A DNA stretch of 64,000 nt from positions 310,001 to 374,000 of the forward strand of contig NZ_JAAVVW010000003.1 in the NCBI RefSeq assembly GCF_023910625.1. The letters are read 5' to 3'. A program made the translations under genes and the position numbers. Each line of letters begins with the position of its first letter. Position 1 is the first letter of the stretch. The notes beneath the pieces are model-generated. The model ran no database searches, was not told the DNA's origin, and was given only the letters and a program-made list of their open reading frames with translations. The stretch comes from Limnohabitans sp. (GTDB lineage: Bacteria; Pseudomonadota; Gammaproteobacteria; Burkholderiales; Burkholderiaceae_C). Shown piece after piece: positions 48,863 through 56,980 of this stretch.

Positions 48863-50803
48863 ATGACAGCGGCTCACGACGAATCCTTGCTGGCCCAAGT
48901 GGCCGCGCTCCCGGCTTTGCCGGGGGTGTATCGCTATTTCGATGCGCAGGGCAATGTGCTGTATGTGGGCAAGGCCAAGCAGCTCAAAAAGCGGGTGTCG
49001 AGCTATTTCCAGAAGGACCACGGCGGCACGCGGATTGGCCACATGGTCAGCAAGATCGCCCGCCTAGAGACCACGGTGGTGCGCTCCGAGGCCGAGGCGC
49101 TGCTGCTCGAAAACAACCTCATCAAGTCACTCAGCCCGCGTTTCAACATTCTGTTTCGGGACGACAAGAGCTACCCTTACCTTAAGCTCACGGGCAACGG
49201 TCGGGTGGCGCTGCCCGCAGTGGTCGCCACGCCCGAGGCGCAACATTACCCGCGAGTGGCGTATTACCGTGGTGGCGTGGAAAAGAAGCACCGTTACTTT
49301 GGCCCCTTCCCCAGCGCTTGGGCGGTCAAGGAGTCGATTCAGCTTATTCAGAAGGTGTTCAAGCTGCGTACCTGCGAGGACACCGTGTTTGCCAACCGAA
49401 CGCGGCCTTGTCTTCTTTTTCAGATCAAACGCTGCTCGGGACCTTGCGTGAACCTGATAAGCCCCGAGGCTTACCAGGCCGATGTGCAGCATGCCGTGCA
49501 GTTTTTGAGTGGTGAGACCCAGGCCTTGATGCGCGAGATGGAGCTGCGGATGATGGCGCACGCCGATCTCATGGAGTTTGAGCGGGCGGCCGAGGTGCGT
49601 AACCAGATGACTGCGCTGTCACGAGTCTTGCACCAACAGTCGGTCGACACGGCGGTGGACACCGATGCCGACATCCTGGTGGTGCGGGTGCAGGGTGGGC
49701 GCGCTTGTGTCAACTTGGCCATGGTGCGGGGTGGGCGGCATTTGGGCGACCGTCCTTATTTTCCGGTGCATGTCCAGGATGCCCAGGATTTGATGGGTCT
49801 GGAGCCGGGGGAAGATGAGGGTGATGTGCAGCGCCCGGTCGAGGTGCAGGTTCTGGATGCGTTTTTGGCCCAGCATTACATCGGCGTGCCTGTGCCGCCA
49901 CTGCTGATTTTGAGTGCTCCTGTGACCAAGACCTTGATCGCGGCCTTGTCGGCGCAGTCGGGTGTGAAGATCAACACTGTGACGCAGCCGCGCGAGCATC
50001 GCCGCGTGTGGCTGGAGATGGCCGAAAAAAATGCCGAACTGCAACTGGCGCGACTGTTGGCCGAAGAGGGTTCGCAGCAGGCCCGCACCCGTGCATTGGC
50101 AGATGCGCTCGATTTGGCCCCGGACGATTTGGACACAGTTCACATCGAGTGTTTTGACATCTCGCACACGGCGGGTGAAAACACCCAAGCTTCTTGCGTG
50201 GTGTTTCGTCAGCACAAGATGCAAAGCAGCGAATACCGCCGCTACAACATCGAGGGCATCACGCCGGGCGACGATTACGCCGCCACGCGCCAGGTGCTGA
50301 TGCGCCGCTATGGCAAATTGGCCGAGGCCTTGCGCTCTGGCGAGGGCACAGCCCGGCTGCCCGACCTGGTGCTGATCGATGGCGGCAAGGGTCAGGTCAG
50401 CATGGCCCGGAATGTGTTCTCCGACCTGGGGCTGGACCTGTCACGCATTGTGGGTGTGGAAAAAGGCGAGGGCCGCAAAGTGGGCCTGGAAGAGCTGGTG
50501 TTTGCCGATGGCCGCGAGAAGGTGTATCTGGGCAAGGACTCGGCCGCGCTCATGCTGGTCGCTCAAATCCGAGACGAGGCCCACCGCTTTGCCATCACCG
50601 GTATGCGGGCGCAGCGTGCCAAAGTGCGCATGGGCGGCAGCAAAATCGAAGAAATCCCGGGCATTGGGCCGCGCAAGCGGGCCAAATTGCTGCAGCGCTT
50701 TGGCGGTGTGCGCGGGGTCGAGGCGGCCAGTGTAGAGGATTTGTTGGGGGTGGAGGGCGTCTCTCGCGAGTTGGCCGAGACCATTTACAACGCCTTGCGC
50801 TGA
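48863..50803 (+). CDS. uvrC: Excinuclease ABC subunit C
   Basis: A 646-residue UvrC. The N-terminal GIY-YIG nuclease shows [20 protein letters not shown] and KKRVSSYFQ. The UVR motif is in [15 protein letters not shown]. The C-terminal RNase H-like nuclease shows [20 protein letters not shown] and [11 protein letters not shown], and helix-hairpin-helix motifs close the protein ([20 protein letters not shown]). It makes both incisions in nucleotide excision repair. The ATG at 48863 is the family start. Confidence 0.97.
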   Translation: MTAAHDESLLAQVAALPALPGVYRYFDAQGNVLYVGKAKQLKKRVSSYFQKDHGGTRIGHMVSKIARLETTVVRSEAEALLLENNLIKSLSPRFNILFRDDKSYPYLKLTGNGRVALPAVVATPEAQHYPRVAYYRGGVEKKHRYFGPFPSAWAVKESIQLIQKVFKLRTCEDTVFANRTRPCLLFQIKRCSGPCVNLISPEAYQADVQHAVQFLSGETQALMREMELRMMAHADLMEFERAAEVRNQMTALSRVLHQQSVDTAVDTDADILVVRVQGGRACVNLAMVRGGRHLGDRPYFPVHVQDAQDLMGLEPGEDEGDVQRPVEVQVLDAFLAQHYIGVPVPPLLILSAPVTKTLIAALSAQSGVKINTVTQPREHRRVWLEMAEKNAELQLARLLAEEGSQQARTRALADALDLAPDDLDTVHIECFDISHTAGENTQASCVVFRQHKMQSSEYRRYNIEGITPGDDYAATRQVLMRRYGKLAEALRSGEGTARLPDLVLIDGGKGQVSMARNVFSDLGLDLSRIVGVEKGEGRKVGLEELVFADGREKVYLGKDSAALMLVAQIRDEAHRFAITGMRAQRAKVRMGGSKIEEIPGIGPRKRAKLLQRFGGVRGVEAASVEDLLGVEGVSRELAETIYNALR

Positions 50804-50855
50804 GTCTGGAGTTTTTGTTATCGGGTGTTTGTCCGAGCGTGCCACAATCACGGCC

Positions 50856-51425
50856 ATGTTTTTCACAATCCCCACCATCATGACCTGGACGCGCATTGTC
50901 GCGATTCCATTGATCGTTGGCGTGTATTACTTGGACGGCCTGAAGGTCGAGACGCAAAACCTGATCGCCACGGTCATGTTTGTCTTGTTTGCTTGGACCG
51001 ATTGGCTGGATGGTTTTTTGGCCCGCAAACTCAACCAGACTTCAGCCTTCGGGGCTTTTTTGGACCCGGTGGCAGACAAGATTCTGGTCTGTGCGGCTTT
51101 GCTGATTTTGGTGCACATGAACCGGGTGCATGTGTTGATTGCCCTGGTCATCATTGGTCGCGAGATCGCCATTTCTTCCCTGCGCGAGTGGATGGCGCAA
51201 ATTGGCGCGGGCAAGAGCGTGGCGGTGCACATGGTGGGCAAGCTCAAGACCACGGTGCAGATGGTGGCCATTCCTTTCTTGTTGTACGACGGGATTTTGT
51301 TCGGCGCGATCGACACCCGCGACTGGGGGGCGGTGCTGATCCTGATCGCAGCCATTTTGACCATCTGGTCCATGGTGTACTACATGAAAAAGGCCTTGCC
51401 TGAAATCCGAGCCCGCGTTAAGTGA
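50856..51425 (+). CDS. pgsA: CDP-diacylglycerol-glycerol-3-phosphate 3-phosphatidyltransferase
   Basis: A 189-residue inner-membrane enzyme. The CDP-alcohol phosphotransferase motif DWLDGFLARKLNQ, then GAFLDPVADK, fits DxxDGxxARx8GxxxDxxxD. It makes phosphatidylglycerol-phosphate. pgsA follows uvrC, as in most proteobacteria (52 bp gap). Confidence 0.96.
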   Translation: MFFTIPTIMTWTRIVAIPLIVGVYYLDGLKVETQNLIATVMFVLFAWTDWLDGFLARKLNQTSAFGAFLDPVADKILVCAALLILVHMNRVHVLIALVIIGREIAISSLREWMAQIGAGKSVAVHMVGKLKTTVQMVAIPFLLYDGILFGAIDTRDWGAVLILIAAILTIWSMVYYMKKALPEIRARVK

Positions 51426-51536
51426 GCGGGGGGCTGAGCCCGACGTCTGGGTCAGGGCGACACCGGTCCGCCTCTTTGTTGCTAAGCTCTTGATTTTGCA
51501 GTCCACCCATTGATTTAGATTTAGAAAGCTCTACGC

Positions 51537-52622
51537 ATGAGCAAGCACCGCATCGCTGTCATTCCCGGAGATGGCATTGGCAAAGAAGTCATGCCCGAGG
51601 GCCTGCGCGTGATGGACGCTGTAGCCCGCAAGTTCGGCATCGATTTGCAGTTTGACCATTTTGATTTTTCGAGCTGGGACTATTGTGAAAAGCACGGCAA
51701 GATGCTGCCTGATGACTGGAAAGACCAGATTGGCGGGCACGATGCGATTTATTTTGGAGCGGTGGGCTGGCCTGAAAAAATCGCTGACCATGTGTCTTTG
51801 TGGGGCTCTTTGCTGCTGTTTCGCCGCGAGTTTGACCAGTACATCAACTTGCGTCCGGCGCGCTTGATGCCCGGCATCGTCGCCCCGGTGGTGCGGCCAG
51901 ATGGCTCTGCGCGCCAGCCCGGTGAGATCGACATGTACATCGTGCGAGAAAACACCGAGGGCGAGTACTCAGCGGTGGGGGGCCGCATGTTTCCCGGCAC
52001 CGAGCGCGAGATCGTGATGCAGGAAACCATCATGAGTCGCGTGGGTGTTGACCGTGTGCTCAAATTCGCATTCGAGTTGGCGCAGTCGCGCCCCAAAAAG
52101 CACTTGACCAGCGCTACCAAATCCAATGGCATTGCCATCACCATGCCGTATTGGGACGAGCGCGTAGCCGAGATGGCCAGGAGCTATCCTAGCGTGAACG
52201 TGGATAAGTTCCACATCGACATCCTCACGGCGCATTTTGTGCAGCGCCCCGACTTTTTTGATGTGGTGGTGGCCAGCAATTTGTTTGGTGACATCCTGAG
52301 CGATCTGGGGCCAGCTTGCACCGGGACCATCGGCATCGCGCCCAGTGCCAACCTGAACCCTGACCTCAAATTTCCATCGCTCTTTGAGCCGGTGCATGGT
52401 TCGGCTCCGGACATCGCGGGCTTGGGGCGTGCCAACCCGATAGGTCAAATTTGGTGCGGGGCCATGATGCTGGAGTTCTTGGGCCACAAGGCTGCGCACG
52501 ACGCCGTGTTGGCGGCCATCGAAAAAGTGCTGGCAGCAGGCAACGATGCGCCGCGTACACCGGATTTGGGAGGGAAAGCAAGTACTTCTGTTGTGGGTAG
52601 AGCTATTTCAGCAGCATTGTGA
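51537..52622 (+). CDS. Tartrate/D-malate dehydrogenase (decarboxylating)
   Basis: A 361-residue enzyme of the isocitrate/isopropylmalate dehydrogenase family. IAVIPGDGIGKEVMPEGLRV, INLRPARLMPG, VRENTEGEYSAVGGRM and VVASNLFGDILSDLGPACTG match the TtuC/DmlA group rather than LeuB. It oxidises D-malate or tartrate with NAD and a divalent metal. It stands alone, with no adjacent regulator. Confidence 0.92.
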   Translation: MSKHRIAVIPGDGIGKEVMPEGLRVMDAVARKFGIDLQFDHFDFSSWDYCEKHGKMLPDDWKDQIGGHDAIYFGAVGWPEKIADHVSLWGSLLLFRREFDQYINLRPARLMPGIVAPVVRPDGSARQPGEIDMYIVRENTEGEYSAVGGRMFPGTEREIVMQETIMSRVGVDRVLKFAFELAQSRPKKHLTSATKSNGIAITMPYWDERVAEMARSYPSVNVDKFHIDILTAHFVQRPDFFDVVVASNLFGDILSDLGPACTGTIGIAPSANLNPDLKFPSLFEPVHGSAPDIAGLGRANPIGQIWCGAMMLEFLGHKAAHDAVLAAIEKVLAAGNDAPRTPDLGGKASTSVVGRAISAAL

Positions 52623-52732
52623 TCCGCGATCGAGGCCGCAGCGCCGGCTTGTCAAAATTTTTTTCTAACCTGCTCTCTTGCCGGGTTTTCAAGGCTAGAA
52701 TCCACCGCTCGATTGGTATTGCCTTACACCAA

Positions 52733-52761
52733 TTGACATACCCACAAGGTATGGTTTTAAT
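52733..52761 (+). promoter_or_regulatory. Promoter of hupB with a palindrome in the spacer
   Basis: TTGACA (52733-52738), 17 bases, then TTTAAT (52756-52761) is a near-consensus sigma-70 promoter. CATACC-CACAA-GGTATG (52737-52753) fills the spacer and looks like an operator. Confidence 0.7.
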
Positions 52762-52869
52762 GGCTCAGGGCATTGCTTGCCCTAACCCTTTGCATCAACA
52801 TGGTTTGCCTGTTGATATGTCAACTGTCCTCATGCTGTCTTGAACGGCATTAACAAACAGAGGTTTTTT

Positions 52870-53142
52870 GTGAACAAAACTGAATTGATTGAACACATTG
52901 CCAAACACGCTGATCTGTCCAAAGCTGCTGCTGGCCGTGCTTTGGAAGCCACCATCGGCGCAGTTCGTACGACCTTGAAAAAAGGTGGCACGGTTTCCTT
53001 GGTGGGATTTGGTACTTTTGCAGTGGGCAAACGTGCCGCTCGCACGGGTCGCAATCCACGCACGGGTGCTGCCATTAAAATCAAGAAAGCCAATGTGCCA
53101 AAGTTCCGTCCAGGCAAGGGCCTCAAGGACGCTTTGAACTGA
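52870..53142 (+). CDS. hupB: DNA-binding protein HU
   Basis: A 90-residue HU protein from a GTG start ([20 protein letters not shown]), with AGAGG 7 bases upstream. The DNA-binding beta arm is [20 protein letters not shown], and the C-terminal [13 protein letters not shown] is typical. HU bends and compacts DNA. It precedes tRNA-Val and ppiD; hupB-ppiD is a common order. Confidence 0.95.
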   Translation: MNKTELIEHIAKHADLSKAAAGRALEATIGAVRTTLKKGGTVSLVGFGTFAVGKRAARTGRNPRTGAAIKIKKANVPKFRPGKGLKDALN

Positions 53143-53156
53143 TGGACTTTTGAGGA

Positions 53157-53232
53157 GGGTGCTTAGCTCAGTTGGTAGAGCGGCTCCTTTACACGGAGTA
53201 GGTCGGCGGTTCGAGACCGTCAGCACCCACCA
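53157..53232 (+). tRNA. tRNA-Val (anticodon TAC)
   Basis: The acceptor GGGTGCT pairs with AGCACCC; the anticodon stem-loop is CTCCTTTACACGGAG, the T arm contains GGTTCGAGACC, and CCA is encoded. Confidence 0.95.
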
Positions 53233-53242
53233 CCTCATCAAC

Positions 53243-53270
53243 AAAGGCGAACCCGTGGTTCGCCTTTTTT
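53243..53270 (+). terminator. Terminator after tRNA-Val
   Basis: AAAGGCGAACC-CGT-GGTTCGCCTTTTTT hairpin directly after the tRNA. Confidence 0.85.
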
Positions 53271-53293
53271 ATTGATCAACCGAGACTTCAAAA

Positions 53294-55216
53294 ATGTTTG
53301 ACGCCATTCGTAACAAATCCAGGATATTGATGGGCGTGCTGGTTGTTTTGATCATTCCTTCGTTTGTTTTGTTTGGTGTGGATGGCTACAACAACAGGGC
53401 CGAACGAGGGGCAGTGGTGGCCAAAATTGCTGACTTTGAAATCACCCAACAGCAGTGGGATGCCCGTCACCAGCAAGAAGTTGACAGGATTCGTGCGTCC
53501 ATGCCCAACCTTGACCCCAAGATGTTGGGCTCAGACGAGGCGCGTTACGCCAGCCTGGAGCGGATGGTCGATGAACGTTTGGTGGCTGTCGCCTCAGAAA
53601 AGCAGTTGTTGGTGACCAGTGACCAGCGTCTTGCGAATTACCTCAAACAGGACCCCTCCATCGCCAGTCTGCGTGGCCCGGATGGCAAGCTGGACATGGA
53701 CAGGTACCGTCAGTTGGCGGCCAGCCAGGGGATGACTCCTGAAATGTTGGAAGCCCAAGTGCGACGTGACTTGACTGGCAAACAGGTCATGTCTGCACTT
53801 CAGGCTTCGGCAATGGCTTCACAGCTTCAGAGTGATTTGGCCTTGCAGGCGTTTTTGCAACGCCGCGAGATTCAAATTCAGCGTTTTTCTCCTGCCGATT
53901 TTGTTTCCAAAGTTCAGCCACAGGACGCCGAGCTGGAGCAGTTCTACCAATCCCGTTCTGAGCGCTTCAGGTCGACAGAGTCTGCCGATGTGGAGTTTCT
54001 GGTGTTGGATGCCGCAACTTTGGCCAAAAACATTCACCTGCCTGAACAAGACATCAAAAGCTACTATGAGCAAAACATCCAGCGTTTGTCCGGCCAAGAG
54101 CAGCGCCGTGCAAGCCATATCCTGATCAATGCGCCGAAGGATGCGCCTGCCGCCGAAAGAGACAAAGCGCGAAACAAGGTCGAAGGCTTGTTGGCCAGTG
54201 TGCGCAAAGAGCCCAAAAGCTTTGCCGATTTGGCACGAAAGAATTCCGACGATCCCGGTTCTGCCCGAAATGGGGGAGACCTGGAGTTTTTTGCCAAAGG
54301 TGCCATGGTCAAAGCGTTTGAAGATGCTGCGTTTGCCCTCAAAAAGGGCGAAATCAGCGCTGTCGTCGAGTCTGAATTTGGTTTTCATATCATTCAACTC
54401 ACAGACATCAAGGCACCGATGACTCCAAGTCTGGAGGCCATGCGACCTCAATTGGAAGCCGATTTGAGGCAGCAGCAATCCAAGCGCCAGTTCGCTGAGT
54501 TTGCTGAAACATTCAGCAACAGTGTTTATGAGCAAGCTGACACTTTGACGCCCATAGCCGAAAAACTTCGATTGCAGGTGCAGCAGGTCAAAGGTGTGAG
54601 CCGAATCCCATCTGCGAGCATTCAAGGTGTTTTGGCGAATCCCAAAATTCTGGAGGCCTTGTTCTCGGAAGAGTCCATCAGCAAGCGTCGCAACACGGCA
54701 GCCATTGAGCTGGGAAACAACACTCTCGTGTCGGCGCGACTGATCAGTTACAAGCCATCAGCTTTGCGGCCTTTTGCAGATGTCAAGGATCAAGTGCGCA
54801 CCGAGTTCGTGCTTGAGCAGGCCATGGTACTGGCCAAAGCCGAGGGGCAAGCACGTTTGGCCGAGTGGCAAAAACAGCCTGACTTGGCACGGGTGGGGCC
54901 CGCTTTGATCGTGTCCCGTGACCAAACCCAAGGGCAAGCCCAAAAGCTGGTCGATGCGGTATTGCGTACCGACCCATCGTCCATGCCTTCACTGGTAGGG
55001 GTGGACTTTGGGGCAATGGGCTATGCCCTGGTGAGGGTGAACAAGGTGGTGCCTCGCGAGCTTTCGAGCCCACAACAAAAAGCGCAAACCCTCAATCAGT
55101 TCCAACGGTTGTTGGTGGGTGCTGAATCGGCGGCCTACATGGCGCACTTGAGGGCGCAGTTCAAAGTGCAGATTTTGGCACCCAAGCCCAAGCCCACGGC
55201 TTTGGCGGCCTCATAA
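53294..55216 (+). CDS. Periplasmic folding chaperone / peptidyl-prolyl isomerase PpiD
   Basis: A 640-residue SurA/PpiD-like protein. The N-terminal anchor is MFDAIRNKSRILMGVLVVLI, then IPSFVLFGVDGY. A parvulin domain (about residues 270-375) contains RRASHILINAPKDAPAAERD and GGDLEFFAKGAMVKAFEDAA. The remainder is periplasmic SurA-N-like chaperone sequence. It helps fold outer-membrane and periplasmic proteins at the Sec translocon. It follows the HU gene, as often seen. Confidence 0.93.
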   Translation: MFDAIRNKSRILMGVLVVLIIPSFVLFGVDGYNNRAERGAVVAKIADFEITQQQWDARHQQEVDRIRASMPNLDPKMLGSDEARYASLERMVDERLVAVASEKQLLVTSDQRLANYLKQDPSIASLRGPDGKLDMDRYRQLAASQGMTPEMLEAQVRRDLTGKQVMSALQASAMASQLQSDLALQAFLQRREIQIQRFSPADFVSKVQPQDAELEQFYQSRSERFRSTESADVEFLVLDAATLAKNIHLPEQDIKSYYEQNIQRLSGQEQRRASHILINAPKDAPAAERDKARNKVEGLLASVRKEPKSFADLARKNSDDPGSARNGGDLEFFAKGAMVKAFEDAAFALKKGEISAVVESEFGFHIIQLTDIKAPMTPSLEAMRPQLEADLRQQQSKRQFAEFAETFSNSVYEQADTLTPIAEKLRLQVQQVKGVSRIPSASIQGVLANPKILEALFSEESISKRRNTAAIELGNNTLVSARLISYKPSALRPFADVKDQVRTEFVLEQAMVLAKAEGQARLAEWQKQPDLARVGPALIVSRDQTQGQAQKLVDAVLRTDPSSMPSLVGVDFGAMGYALVRVNKVVPRELSSPQQKAQTLNQFQRLLVGAESAAYMAHLRAQFKVQILAPKPKPTALAAS

Positions 55217-55270
55217 ATCTGTTCAGTCCAGAAAATGATCGGCTCCTTCAGGATATAATTGCAGCCTTGC

Positions 55271-55347
55271 GGTGGCTGTAGCTCAGTTGGTAGAGTCCAG
55301 GATTGTGATTCCTGTTGTCGTGGGTTCGAGCCCCATCAGCCACCCCA
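55271..55347 (+). tRNA. tRNA-His (anticodon GTG)
   Basis: The acceptor GTGGCTG pairs with CAGCCAC, with the extra G at -1 opposite C73 that is unique to tRNA-His. The anticodon GTG lies in GGATTGTGATTCC, and CCA is encoded. A TATAAT box lies at 55254-55259. The 3' part of the gene is the attachment site of the element to its right, which keeps the tRNA complete. Confidence 0.96.
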
Positions 55348-55348
55348 A
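55303..55348 (+). repeat. attL (3' end of tRNA-His)
   Basis: A 46 bp direct repeat beginning TTGTGATTCCTGTTGTCG and ending CAGCCACCCCAA; it is identical to 61874-61919 and covers the anticodon arm to the CCA end. Confidence 0.93.
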
Positions 55349-55355
55349 TAAAATC

Positions 55356-55391
55356 AAGGACTTAGCGCAGAAATGCTCTAAGTCCTTTTTC
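55356..55391 (+). terminator. Terminator after tRNA-His
   Basis: AAGGACTTAG pairs with CTAAGTCCTT around a 12-base loop and is followed by TTTTTC. It lies just inside the element. Confidence 0.75.
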
Positions 55392-55403
55392 TTTTCCGAG
55401 TTC

Positions 55404-55424
55404 ATGTAGCCACCATGTAGCCAC
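55404..55424. repeat. Two left-arm copies of the 11 bp element repeat
   Basis: ATGTAGCCACC followed by ATGTAGCCAC is the same unit found seven times beside attR. It lies 55 bp inside attL and is probably an integrase or excisionase arm-type binding site. Confidence 0.75.
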
Positions 55425-55645
55425 TTTCCCGGGGTTTTGCACCATGCGGGCTGCTTGGACCCTTGCCGTAACCTCCCCATGCAGCCCTCGGGTTTGCGCC
55501 TTGGTTACGCGTGCTTACTGGTGGTTTTAGTTGGGCACCGGGTGCCGAATTATTCCTTTGGGTGACCCTAGGGGTTTCCATTGGGTAGATACCCTCGCAA
55601 AACTTCGCAGGTGCAGGGCAAATTTCCCGCGCACTTTCGCGCCAA

Positions 55646-55673
55646 ACAAAAAACCCAGCGCGATGGCTGGGTT
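55646..55673 (-). terminator. Terminator of the 74-residue gene
   Basis: On the minus strand ACCCAGCC-ATCGC-GCTGGGTTTTTT ends the gene at 55678-55902. It is nearly identical to the hairpin at 56137-56162. Confidence 0.85.
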
Positions 55674-55677
55674 GTGT

Positions 55678-55902
55678 TCAACTTGCTTTGTAGATTGGAG
55701 CTCTGTTGAGCAGCTCGAATTCTTGCGGGCTTTTATCGGTCCAGTTCAATGCTTGCCCGCATTCTGTGAGTAACTCAATTTTTCCCGGTCTCTTAATAGG
55801 AGTGCCACTCACTGGCGTGAATAGGTTGGTCGCTGTTCGCTTCAGCACAATGTAAATGTTCCCATGTGCGTCTTTGTATTCGCCAAGGTTTTCTTCGGTC
55901 AT
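55678..55902 (-). CDS. Hypothetical protein, element cargo (74 aa)
   Basis: A 74-residue protein with GAGGAAA 7 bases before its ATG. It starts MTEENLGEYKDAHGNIYIVL and contains the strand-rich segment TNLFTPVSGTPIKRPGK. I recognise no family. It has its own terminator, and the gap upstream could hold a promoter, so it may be an independent cargo gene. Confidence 0.6.
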   Translation of the reverse strand: MTEENLGEYKDAHGNIYIVLKRTATNLFTPVSGTPIKRPGKIELLTECGQALNWTDKSPQEFELLNRAPIYKAS

Positions 55903-55953
55903 TTTGGATTTCCTCTTTCGGTGTTAAGAATGTTTCGGGAATGTTTATTGAGC

Positions 55954-56064
55954 TTACACCACCAGCGCAGGCAAGCCCTTGACCACTTTCAAAGTCTCCA
56001 CACTCACGGTAATGACGCGCAATAGCAAGTCTAGCGGGTTGCGCGGGTTGCGCGGGTTGCCCAT
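55954..56064 (-). CDS. Small protein, possible 3' part of a frameshifted gene
   Basis: From an ATG at 56064 the frame encodes 36 residues (MGNPRNPRNPLDLLLRVITV, then SVETLKVVKGLPALVV). Coding-like sequence extends upstream in the same frame (ITNDANDWAIET), but without a start. A good N-terminus, MRKTQKRTN, begins in the frame next to it. A 1 bp shift near 56110-56120 would join them into about 60 residues. The NPR repeat comes from a 9 bp tandem DNA repeat. The family is unknown. Confidence 0.4.
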   Translation of the reverse strand: MGNPRNPRNPLDLLLRVITVSVETLKVVKGLPALVV

Positions 56065-56136
56065 GGTCTCGATGGCCCAGTCGTTGGCGTCGTTGGTGAT
56101 GCGGCTGGGTTTGTTCTCTTTTGAGTCTTGCGCATC

Positions 56137-56162
56137 AAAAAACCCAGCGCAGTGGCTGGGTG
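56137..56162 (-). terminator. Terminator of the element's main operon
   Basis: On the minus strand ACCCAGCC-ACTGC-GCTGGGTTTTTT lies 20 bp after the last gene of the regulator/replication operon. It shares stem sequence with the terminator at 55646-55673. Confidence 0.85.
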
Positions 56163-56182
56163 TCTTGAATTTATTGGGCTAC

Positions 56183-56350
56183 TCACACAAAGAACTCCAC
56201 AGCATCGCGCATGCGGTGGGCATCGATTCCACGCGCTCGCATCGCTTCCAATTCAGCATCGGTGGTGTCATCGGCCACGATGGTGGGCAGCAGCGCTTGG
56301 GTGTCGGGCTTTTGCTCCAAAGTTTGCAGGCGTGATTCAAGGCTGGCCAT
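56183..56350 (-). CDS. Small coiled-coil protein (55 aa)
   Basis: A 55-residue protein starting MASLESRLQTLEQKPDTQAL. The start overlaps the end of the upstream gene. Its first dozen residues match those of that gene (MATLENRLMALE), which suggests a shared short coiled coil. The rest (DAELEAMRARGIDAHRMRDA) is acidic and helical. The function is unknown. Confidence 0.55.
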   Translation of the reverse strand: MASLESRLQTLEQKPDTQALLPTIVADDTTDAELEAMRARGIDAHRMRDAVEFFV

Positions 56351-56564
56351 GTTCACACTCCCATGGTGCAGGCTTGCCAAGGCCGGGCACCCATGCGGTG
56401 TTTCCCGGCTCATAAAAAACCACCAGCATGCGGCCTGTTCGGGTGCAGTGGTCTATCTCTGTCTGTTGGTTGGGGGTGGGTTTGCCGTCAACATCCATAA
56501 CAGCCCAGGGCATGGTGGACCGTGCGGCTTCCAGCGCCATCAATCGATTTTCAAGTGTTGCCAT
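56337..56564 (-). CDS. Small hypothetical protein (75 aa)
   Basis: From the ATG at 56564 it reads MATLENRLMALEAARSTMPW and ends in a Pro/Gly/Trp-rich tail (TAWVPGLGKPAPWECEHGQP). The start overlaps the DUF5681 gene and the end overlaps the next gene, so it is tightly coupled. The N-terminal helix resembles that of the following gene. No family is recognised. Confidence 0.55.
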   Translation of the reverse strand: MATLENRLMALEAARSTMPWAVMDVDGKPTPNQQTEIDHCTRTGRMLVVFYEPGNTAWVPGLGKPAPWECEHGQP

Positions 56565-56976
56565 GTTCGGCCTCCAATTTTTCAATGCGGCGGGTTAGCT
56601 CGTCCACCTCGGTCACACGTGCCAGCGTACCAATGGCACCCAGCAGCGCGGCACCTTGGCCGGGTGCAAGTTCGCCAGCGGCCACGGCACCCAGCACGGC
56701 GCGACCTTGCTCTGTTAGCGTGCCATCGGGCAGGTGCAGGGCTTGGGGTGCCTCTATGGCCTTTAGCGGGGCTATAGAACGCTCCAGCAGCAGGCGTGCG
56801 GCTCCCACATCACCCGCCATGGCTTGCGTGAACAATTGGCCTAGCAGTTGGGGCACCCTGTCGGCAATATCGGCGCGAAGTTTGGCCACATCCCCCTTAC
56901 CCTGTGGTCGGCCAGCGGGGTTGCCACTTTGTCCGGGTTTCCATCGCCCGGGCGGTCGTTTCTTTTCGGTTGCCAT
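56551..56976 (-). CDS. DUF5681 domain protein
   Basis: A 141-residue protein. The N-terminal GRWKPGQSGNPAGRPQGKG is the signature of DUF5681, found in phages and mobile elements and often next to terminase genes. The C-terminal helical part (LTRRIEKLEAEHG) could mediate oligomers. A small-terminase-like or DNA-binding role is possible but unproven. The gene starts 5 bases after the replication gene stops. Confidence 0.8.
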   Translation of the reverse strand: MATEKKRPPGRWKPGQSGNPAGRPQGKGDVAKLRADIADRVPQLLGQLFTQAMAGDVGAARLLLERSIAPLKAIEAPQALHLPDGTLTEQGRAVLGAVAAGELAPGQGAALLGAIGTLARVTEVDELTRRIEKLEAEHGNT

Positions 56977-56980
56977 GTTG

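Larger units (their letters stand above)
55392..55677. other. Left-end non-coding region of the element
   Basis: No convincing gene is present; a plus-strand 28-codon frame at 55479 has no ribosome site. The stretch holds two copies of the 11 bp repeat ATGTAGCCACC (55404-55424, the second ending ATGTAGCCAC then T) and a terminator at its right end. Confidence 0.6.

Noticed and set aside
55479..55565. 28-codon plus-strand frame at the left end of the element
   Set aside because: No ribosome site and composition unlike the neighbouring genes.
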